Of a stretch of 64,000 nucleotides of DNA, positions 56,602 to 64,000 are shown in pieces. Below the pieces are notes generated by a model. That model had not been told where the DNA came from. It did not search any database and saw nothing but the letters and a program-made list of their open reading frames with translations. Made by a program: the position numbers and the translations under genes. The DNA comes from Dendrolimus kikuchii. Lineage: Eukaryota; Arthropoda; Insecta; Lepidoptera; Lasiocampidae. Numbering within the stretch: position 1 is the first letter of the stretch; each line of letters starts with the position of its first letter. The stretch spans positions 8,815,501 through 8,879,500 of the forward strand of contig CM034402.1 in assembly GCA_019925095.2 (NCBI GenBank), read 5' to 3'.

Positions 56602-56669
56602 ATGGCGCTCTGTTGTTCGTGCCTACCCCGCAAGGGAACTGACGTGAAGTTATGTATGTATGTATGTAT
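56602..56669 (+). mobile_element. 68-bp RTE 3'-end insertion with 13-bp target duplication
   Basis: Matches the RTE terminus with (TATG)n; flanked by gtatctttactaa at 56589-56601 and 56670-56682. Confidence 0.85.
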
Positions 56670-56787
56670 GTATCTTTACTAATTTCCTTCAAAATGGTGT
56701 ACTTATTTCTTATGTTTAAAGACGAGAAATGTAGAAGAAAGGTAGTGGTCAATGTAAAAAACATTTAAAACAGTCTAAAAACGCAGG

Positions 56788-56976
56788 CTAAAGCCCACAA
56801 GCTGAGCAAGCAAAGCGAGTGTGCCATGACAAAGGTCAGCAAATGTCATAACCGATTTGTAACCACCATTTAAATAAATATCTATGGATAAATGGTGACC
56901 AGTCGGTTCTGGCACTCGCCGGCCGCTACCGCGGCACGCTCGCTTCGCTCGCTCGGCTCGTGCGCTGTGGTCTAAA
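56788..56976. mobile_element. Foldback/MITE-like element
   Basis: The outer arms (gagcaagcaaagcgagtgtg and the complement of cacgctcgcttcgctcgctc) and the inner arms (aaccgatttg..accattta and its complement) pair with each other around a short AT-rich centre, so about 190 bp folds into one interrupted hairpin. Confidence 0.65.
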
Positions 56977-57771
56977 GACTAACCCAAGCTAACCAACTCA
57001 CTGGTTGCGACTTTCGATCACCCCTCACAACCTTAGTGGCTATAAATAAACTGTAAGGATATCCCTAACTCAAATCACCATTAATATACGTTCCGTTTAT
57101 CTATATCATACCCAAAAATTCAGATAGAGGATTTTGCCAAAATCCAAGGTCCAGTGAGAAAGCCAGTCAACATAAAAATAATCAATATAACCGAAACAGC
57201 GCAAGTCGTCGAAAAATCCATATCAAAACACAAAGTATATTCATATAATAGAGTATAGAAAATTATACATAGATTTTTTAATAAAAATAAATCGTTTAAA
57301 AACATACTACTAATGCAAACTCGCAATATATAACCAAAAAATACCATTTTCGTATTTAAAAATCGATATTATTGACATATCGAATTGTTAATTTTTTTTT
57401 TATTTATTATGCCTATTATCGTCGTAAAGTAAAAAAAAAGTGACAGTACTGTGATTTATTATTATGAACTTTAAAAATATAATAACTAATTAAAAACTTG
57501 TTTACTAAATTTAAAAACAGTTTTAGTGTTTATATTATAAGGTGTAAGTGTATTCCTAAACACAAATCAAACTTTTTTCAACAAAAGTGACATAACTTTG
57601 TTAATCAAACGTATTTTTGTTTTTCCCATTATTCATTCAAAACTTGTTAGTGGACCCTAAAAACATGTTTCCTAGCCCAAATAACAGGTCTAGTGTCTAT
57701 ATATAAGGCGTATGTATATCCCTAAACTTAATTTCCGTTAATCTGATGACACTGTGCAAAAGCCTAAGTTT
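56977..57771. other. No gene recognised
   Basis: AT-rich; chance minus frame at 57120-57347. Confidence 0.35.
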
Positions 57772-57853
57772 CTTTGTGACTAATTGTTATATGAAGAAGA
57801 CACTGATCGATATATTTGTCTATCAGTGTCTCATATAACAATTAGTCATAAAG
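57772..57853 (+). repeat. Near-perfect 82-nt hairpin
   Basis: The outer stem (ctttgtgactaattgttata, paired to its complement with one G.U) continues through 17 perfect pairs (57778-57794 with 57831-57847), then a 3-nt bulge, a 10-bp inner stem (agacactgat/atcagtgtct) and a 14-nt loop. It could be a MITE palindrome or a microRNA-like precursor. Confidence 0.75.
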
Positions 57854-57965
57854 GTGCAAACGTAATCATGGCAAAAACGGACGGTACAATTAATATACTC
57901 TGTGTTTCTGTTTTTCAATTTTGATAGGAAGAAGGCCTTGTCAACTTTAAAAAAGAAACGAACTT

Positions 57966-58184
57966 AATTGTTAAAAAAGGTTTCATAAGTGACTTTTTTA
58001 ACGGCTTATATATTTATGGAGTCTTGTCAAGAACAGCTTTGTGTTTAAAGGAGAAAAAATTGTTTTATACTCGTAAATAACTATTAGTATCTAACACAAC
58101 ACACAAAACATTTGGAAAATTTTAAAATAAACTAAAACAAAAACACAGTTAACAAATCACTTATGAAACCTTTTTTTAACAATT
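57966..58184. mobile_element. Small MITE-like element with 27-bp inverted ends
   Basis: Left end 57966-57992 (aattgttaaaaaaggtttca..) and right end 58157-58184 are reverse complements except for one extra T. The interior is non-coding and AT-rich. No flanking duplication was assigned. Confidence 0.6.
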
Positions 58185-59224
58185 ATTTTTATGTATATTT
58201 TATAATGTCTCTATTATACATAAATTAAAAGACAGAAAGGAACACTAATTTCGGCTTAAGTATTTATATATCATAAGAGACTTGGCAACAATAATCATAA
58301 CGTTTTAGTCCCAATACTCGACTCTTTTCAAACGAGTAGGTGTAACAGTATAGGTACTAGAATGTTAGGAAAGAACAAATAGTTATAATTCGATCTCTAG
58401 TACTCCTTAGAGAGCTATATGTTACTGCTGCAACGTCCGGGAAAATTTTCCGCTCGTTGAATTATAAAGAGTTCCGACAATTAACGATTGAGATAAGTTA
58501 TACTAACCACGCCAAGTGCTACAATTCACATATACATACACTGTTACCTTAGACGATCATTTTTGGAAATGAAAAGCAGGGTTTCTGCAATGAATTACAC
58601 TATATAATCACGTTTTAATGTCTTAGAAAACTTAACCCATGTCTAAAGTTAGATATTACAGCAGACAGTGTTTTATATTAATTACCTAAAGACACAATTT
58701 AACTAAAATTCTATCCTATATGAAAAAACAAGTTATACTTTTCCTATTTAAACTATCTTGAACTATTTTATTTATGACTAGGATATGCTCGCTTGACTTG
58801 AAATTCCCGCGGGATGCCCGGCACACAAAATACCGCAATATTTGAAAAAGAATGTAAGCTATCGTTTTAGGGAAAACTGTGTTGGATTAAGCAAATTTTT
58901 ACGCACCCGAGCAACTACAAACCGCTCCCGGGAAAATTCCCGCGCGATACCCGAGACAAAAATATCACACATTTTATTACATTAAATTTGTCATCGATCA
59001 GTAAAAAAATCACATTGGAATTCGATTTTTTTTAAATCTGGCTATTTTAAGTAATTCCCAGAAAAATTCCCGTGCAATTCGCAGCACTCCCTAATTTGGT
59101 GCTAATCAAATATTTACAATTCAATCGACGCTTCTGCTTCTGAGTCCATCTGTCATCTGGTTACTTGCTTGCAGATTATTCTAATGCTCCAGCATTATTT
59201 TAGCATTATTTCAGCCCCAGCCCC
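58185..59224. other. No gene recognised
   Basis: AT-rich; 'ttcccgcgggatgcccg'-type phrases recur near 58800, 58925 and 59070, hinting at old degenerate repeats. Confidence 0.35.
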
Positions 59225-59286
59225 TAAATCTTTAACACTAACGCAGATAAAGCCCCAACTGTATCTGCATTAGTGTTAAAGATTTA
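59225..59286 (+). repeat. 62-nt hairpin, probable collapsed MITE
   Basis: 25-nt arms (taaatctttaacactaacgc.. and complement, one mismatch) enclose a 12-nt loop. Related arm-like sequence lies near 16785-16812. Confidence 0.7.
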
Positions 59287-59987
59287 GGCTGTGGCCGAAT
59301 GCGTCTTATTTAAATCGTTAAAAAATAAATTGTTTAACATATAGCTTCATTGTTATACGCACAATTGTAATTACGTTATCTGTCAATATTTAATGTCATT
59401 AACAATATTGTATCTCCAATAACGCATTAAAGCCATGGCCATGTCTACGTGAAATGGCACTAACGCAGATGAAGCCCCAGCATTAGACTTAAAAATTCAT
59501 GAATACATGACACAAGATACACAAAAAATTGTGTCAAAATGTATCCAAAAAAGGAAGAATCCATAAAAGAACAGTTTGCCACGAAAAATGTTCCTCGATA
59601 TTGTTACGCAAATAAATATCGACAGATTGAGCGGAAAAACGAAACGTAAAAGTATTTCACTGGCACCAGCAAAAAGGCAAACCTTAGGGGAAAAACCTTT
59701 ACTTAAATATTAATTTATGTAAAATACATATTTATTAAGGCAGACAAGCAAACAAAATGAAGAAGCCTACTCCGTTTGAGTGAATCTCGATAAGGTTTTC
59801 AAAGAACCGCGCTCCTGTTTATGTCTCGATTTATTTGAACTCATTTCTAATAATACTCAACGTAGGTATAACGTAACCATCCTTCTGGGAACCTTGCCCA
59901 TTAACTTCGATGACTTAGGCTTAGTATTCTATATTTTACTTATAATCTTAAGGGATTATTGGTAGTGTACTTGACTAGTTTATAATT
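59287..59987. other. No supported gene
   Basis: Chance plus-strand frame at 59780-59965; nothing recognised. Confidence 0.35.
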
Positions 59988-60189
59988 TAAGCTGTCCCGG
60001 CAGACGTTGTCCTGCCCTGAAGAAATAAAATTTAGAACGCGATTACAGCGCCACCTACCGGGTCTAATTGATAATCTAAACCATTCTCGAATCCACGTGA
60101 ACACACAAAAAAATTCATCGAAATCGGTCCAACCGTTTAAGAGGAGTTCAGGCACATACACACTCACATAAGATTTTTATATATAGAGA
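59988..60189 (-). mobile_element. Helitron-like element, decayed 3' end
   Basis: On the minus strand it starts A|TC (60189), contains 'ggttggaccgatttcgatga', and ends in the stem ggcag..ctgcc plus 'gggacagCTTA', where CTAG is expected. Confidence 0.5.
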
Positions 60190-60217
60190 TGTATTTATTG
60201 TAGTAATAATTGTAGTA

Positions 60218-60271
60218 CACATACATACATAACTTCACGCCAGTTCCCTTGCGGGGTAGGCACGAACAATG
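60218..60271 (-). mobile_element. 54-bp RTE 3'-end insertion with 13-bp target duplication
   Basis: The reverse complement matches only the last ~50 bases of the RTE plus (TATG)n; flanked by aataattgtagta at 60205-60217 and 60272-60284. Confidence 0.8.
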
Positions 60272-60352
60272 AATAATTGTAGTAATAGTAATAATACACA
60301 ATGATAAGTGGAGACATATTTAACTTAGATCAGAAAGCACAAAACAATAAAA

Positions 60353-60608
60353 TCGTGGTAGCGTAATGGCTAGCGCACGCGTCCCAAATTCATTTCTACA
60401 GTTTTCTGACCTAATTTGTGTATTGTTACAATTACCACGTGCTAACAACAGTGAAGGAAAGCATCGTGATGAAACCTGCACATCGAAATAAACGATGTGT
60501 CAAACCTACCAATCCACCTTGGACAAGCTTGGCGGGTATACTGTCTGTTCCCCTATAGTGGGAGGCCCGCGTCAGGCAGTGGGACGTTTATGGACTGTTA
60601 TTATTACA
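60353..60608 (+). mobile_element. tRNA-derived SINE, B-box deleted
   Basis: Same family as 36319-36589: tcgtggtagcgtaatggcta head, 'agtgggaggcccgcgtcagg' and 'gggacgtttatggactgtta'. The B-box region is missing, so the copy could not be transcribed from its own promoter. Confidence 0.75.
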
Positions 60609-60983
60609 AGTAAAGAACAAATACGTGTATTTGTTAAATTTTTAAGTTTTTGTAGCCAAATGGCCAAAAAAAGCCATCATGAATTCGTCTGTCCGTCTAT
60701 GTATTTTATTGTGGTCATTGTACAATTTGTACACTTTCTCAGTATGTTAATTATAGTTATAGATGCTGGCAGTAGTTTGTTGTTGGAGTGATGGTGCTTT
60801 CTTGTATTAGGGTGAATAAATACACCTTGCTCCTTTCAGGGATTTATTCTTGATACAGTAGTACTTGAATGCTGATCCCTGGAGTTGCCGTTTCAACTTA
60901 GTGTTAATTGCAATCTTCATCAAACCGTAATTTATGGATGGCACCTTCCTATCTCATATCCTTTTTCCCACACCGAATATCAC

Positions 60984-61098
60984 ATCCTAGAAGCTGGCAA
61001 CGCGATAGCTCCGTCCCTGGTGTTGCGGACGTCCATAGGCAACGATAATCGCTTTTCATTTGATGGGCCAGCTGCCTGTTTGCCCGCTTTGCAATAAA
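60984..61098 (+). repeat. LINE/SINE tail fragment
   Basis: 'ggtgttgcggacgtccatag' to 'ttgcaataaaaaa' matches the shared LINE/SINE 3' tail; the upstream part differs from the main SINE. Confidence 0.55.
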
Positions 61099-62334
61099 AA
61101 ACCAGTCACTCAATTTTTTTTATTTTTTGTATATTTGATTATTCGATCTTTATGATTGTTCTTATTAGAGGAGAAGAATAATCTGTGCTACCATAAAGTC
61201 ATATAGGGTCCAAAAGCTTTTTAGAGCTTTATTTTAGTAGAGCAATATACCTATAGAAGAAGAGACAGCCGCCTATGTTCATCTAGAACGCGGAGGAATG
61301 ACACGATACAGGGCAAAGTATCTGGATGTCCCAAATAGCCTTCGGGAAGTCTTCGGTGACGTAAAAAGCTGCTGGACTTCCAGGAGGAGCTGAGCTGGAT
61401 AGAGTAGTCCCTCATCCACCCTTGCAAGCAAAATAGGTGCTACGTCGTCAAGTTGCGGAAACTGGCAGCTTGCAGAAGACGAAAAGTTATATATTTTACT
61501 GGGCTTCATTAAATTTATTATTTGTTATAGCTCTCGGAGCTGGATGTTGAGTCTAAAAATTTTCAATACCTAAAAATGTCAATACCTAAATTAGCGCATT
61601 GCCGCTTCTAGCAGAAGTTTCGTAGTATCGATATTGGCTGCAGGTAATGTTCCTAACTGAAAGTTGGACCAAAGTTGAGGATTCATTAAAACAATGCCGG
61701 CTCGCGGATAACTTACAAACCAACTGAGTACTCAGTTAATTATGATTCAGCCGCGGGCTTCCTTTTCCAAAACTGTACATGGCCAGCAATGAGTTATAAA
61801 TATTTTTAGAAACATTACTAATTTCGTAGATGTGAATGTAGCTCCATTTATTTATTTATCTCTTTAATAGAAACAAATAAATAAAAGGAAAATTCCGGTT
61901 TTTAACACTAGTATCTTTACAGCTGGCGTCCTTTTAGGCATCCATGTTATTTGTATTCCTAAGTGAATCCGTCATATTTATATAAAGTGATGATATTATA
62001 TTGATGTTTTATAATGAAATATGTATGTTTTATGATATAATATAGCACCGAATTAATTTTTCAAAACATTAAAAGATGTTCATTTTTATTTTATTTTGTA
62101 GCCTTACAATGATAATAGTAATGTTATTGTATGGGTTATATGGGTATAAAATAAAAACCATTAAGATTTATTAATATCTTACATAAATGACTGAATGCCA
62201 ATCATTGGTTGGATGCCAGCAATGGTATATGTTAACGACGGCCTCCTTAGTATTTATATTTGTAATGTTTTTAAGTTTTAAAAACAGTTTTGGTTTTTCT
62301 TTTGATCGAAAGGCTATACTCCCGAATTGGTCTC
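61099..62334. other. No supported gene
   Basis: A minus frame at 61279-61509 (76 codons) has near-normal amino-acid composition but no recognisable motif or splice context. The rest is AT-rich. Confidence 0.35.
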
Positions 62335-62755
62335 ATTGTCACCATGTCAGGATCTGGTGAGTGTATTTCAAGGAAATCGAGTTACCATTACTTATTAAAG
62401 AACGCCGTGCACCTAAATTCTTGGAGAAAAGTTTGTATACGCGTGTAGCTATTATGCTATAGCTATTATGTTTTCTACAGGCGCTTATTTTTTATATCCA
62501 AGTTACGTAATTTCTCCGTCAATCGTGAATCGATTAGCCAAATCAGCATCTAATGAGTGGAACCGAGAAACATCGAAAGTAACCCTTATTAAAAAACGCT
62601 GAAAGCCTACATTTTTCCAAAAAAAAGCTTGTTTGTATACGCGTGCCGATATTACACTTTCTACAGACGATTAATTTTTATAGGCTTGTGACACAATTTC
62701 TCCGTCAATTGTAGACCGATTTTCAAATTGTTTTTTGAAATGAAACTTCTATATA
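62335..62755 (+). repeat. Degenerate tandem duplication, unit about 180-190 bp
   Basis: 'gtttgtatacgcgtg', 'tttctacag', 'taatttctccgtcaat' and 'ttattaaa/ttattaaaaaacgc' recur in the same order twice. A trace of a third unit is near 63220-63260. Confidence 0.5.
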
Positions 62756-63079
62756 GATATTAGGATTTTTCTGTCACGAAAAAGCGTTACGGCTGCGTGG
62801 AGGATCTATATAATTTTAGAGTAGACGTGGTGAGAGGCGGCATAATTTTAGAGTAGACTATGGATGTTTTTTTTGGTTCCGGATCGAATTCAGTTTTTTT
62901 GACTGATAAAATAAAATAAGTTTAAAAAAAAAAATCATTCATTACAATTTACCGAACCTAACCAAATCATAATTTGCAATAAACCTGCGAAAAATACAGG
63001 CAGATTTTCAAATTGGACAAGTACATTAAAAATCTGCCCGTAAAACTTCAAGTTAAAATTTTGTTGCGATTAATGTAGC

Positions 63080-63170
63080 CACTTGTCCGTTGCCATTCGT
63101 TTTTCCACTTGTCCATTGCGGTTTGTTTTTCCAGTTATCCGTTGCCATTCGTTTTTCCACGTGTCCATCG
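63080..63170 (+). repeat. 26-bp tandem repeat, 3.5 units
   Basis: Units begin at 63080, 63106, 63132 and 63158 (cacttgtccgttgccattcg..tttttc with variants). Confidence 0.85.
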
Positions 63171-63915
63171 TAAACAACCTTTGTTGAAGAACATGTAGAC
63201 CGAAGAGTGAGATGGCAATTCTGTATGCGAGTGCAATTGAACAATTTCTACAGGTGCTTAATATATTATCTCTTAAGCTATTGAAGTGTTTTCGAACCTA
63301 AAAAGTAAAAAATATTTTTTTAACAAACAAAACCGACTTCACATTAAAAACCAAAAAATAAATATTTAACTGACTTCTTTCTACATCTTGATGTCGGTGT
63401 CAAGTAAACAAAAATTACTAATTTTGTAAAGTTATTGTTTTTTTATGTTTTATAAGCTAAGCAAAAATAATGCCCTATTTGATTTACACAAATTTAAAAT
63501 TAATATTATTTTATTTGAATCACTTAAAACATTAAATGTCGACCTAAGGTATTTCAATATATTACTGAAAACCACATGCAAATTAGTTTAGTTATTGTTG
63601 AAATAAACGTTCAAAAATTCACAAAGAACTATTTGAACTTTTATTATTCATAGTGTAAGTCTGTATATACCCTTATTTTTAAGGCAGTTTTGCTGAACAA
63701 TTTCTTTTACAAGGAATGTATAATATTGGGGAAAATTACTGATATTGAATTCAAAGTGATATTTTTTTTTATCAAGAATTATTGTGTTAAAAATACGAAC
63801 TATTTGGTGAATCGTGAACTTTCTAGTTGGTCAGGTTGACGTTTTTTAAAGATTTACAATTTGATTTAGTTTATACTGACTGATAAATAATTTATCTAAC
63901 AAAGCTGTATGTACT
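63171..63915. other. AT-rich, no gene
   Basis: Contains 'aaaaccgacttcacat' near 63330, like a common lepidopteran dispersed repeat. Nothing else. Confidence 0.35.
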
Positions 63916-64000
63916 TAATAAAACTACGTTTTAACGGTTTTAAGCGCGGTAATTTTATTTGATTTTGGTTTTTCCGACGTTTCGGCCACTTTTCAGTGGC
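63916..64000 (-). repeat. Penelope-like hairpin repeat, cut by window end
   Basis: Reverse complement of 18373-18456, almost identical. It extends beyond the window. Confidence 0.55.

Noticed and set aside
61279..61509. 76-codon minus-strand frame with normal-looking composition
   Set aside because: No motif, no splice context, no neighbouring exon; kept only as a note.

Overview
This window looks like intergenic or intronic DNA from an insect, most probably a butterfly or moth. I infer this from the mix of elements: an errantivirus-like provirus, a BEL/Pao element, mariner and maT transposons, an RTE element ending in (TATG)n, Helitrons ending in hairpin plus CTAG, tRNA-type SINEs, and a SINE that shares its tail with a LINE. 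Nothing prokaryotic is visible. Only two short stretches look like possible host exons (34616-34787 and, weakly, 51480-51647, both minus strand). Almost everything else recognisable is mobile DNA in AT-rich sequence.

Layout. 1-3928 is the 3' half of an errantivirus-like provirus: the end of pol with integrase, an env-like gene, a repeat-rich 3' UTR and a 3' LTR. 5027-7591 is a decayed maT (DD37D) transposon with a mariner (5115-6390) inserted in it. 7.6-22 kb holds a defined 156-bp RTE-tail insertion, a Polinton-like gene remnant, SINEs, LINE fragments and LINE tails, then a Helitron and a second 156-bp RTE insertion. 22785-24553 is a minus-strand Helitron carrying a 1-kb, 8-bp minisatellite. 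27487-30562 is a nearly full-length but deleted RTE retrotransposon, next to a second copy of the same Helitron family. 31.7-37.4 kb holds a probable MITE, tRNA-type SINEs and the best host exon candidate.

37528-45260 is a mariner split by a complete 6455-bp BEL/Pao element (37947-44401) with 400-bp LTRs that look identical and a 5-bp target duplication. Its gag and pol lie in one frame, separated by a UAG in the exact context known for tobamovirus stop-codon readthrough (CAA UAG CAA UUA). 45-64 kb is a low-density region with small Helitrons, a LINE fragment, very short RTE insertions, several strong hairpins or foldbacks, and tandem repeats. A Penelope-like hairpin repeat starts at the right edge, inverted relative to a copy at 18.4 kb.

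The elements interact. BEL/Pao sits inside mariner, mariner inside maT, and a SINE inside a GC-rich repeat with a 14-bp target duplication. SINE tails copy a LINE 3' end present in the window. Five short RTE-tail insertions carry clear 10-14 bp target duplications, and two of them begin at the same nucleotide. All homology calls come from motif recognition by eye; no database was searched.
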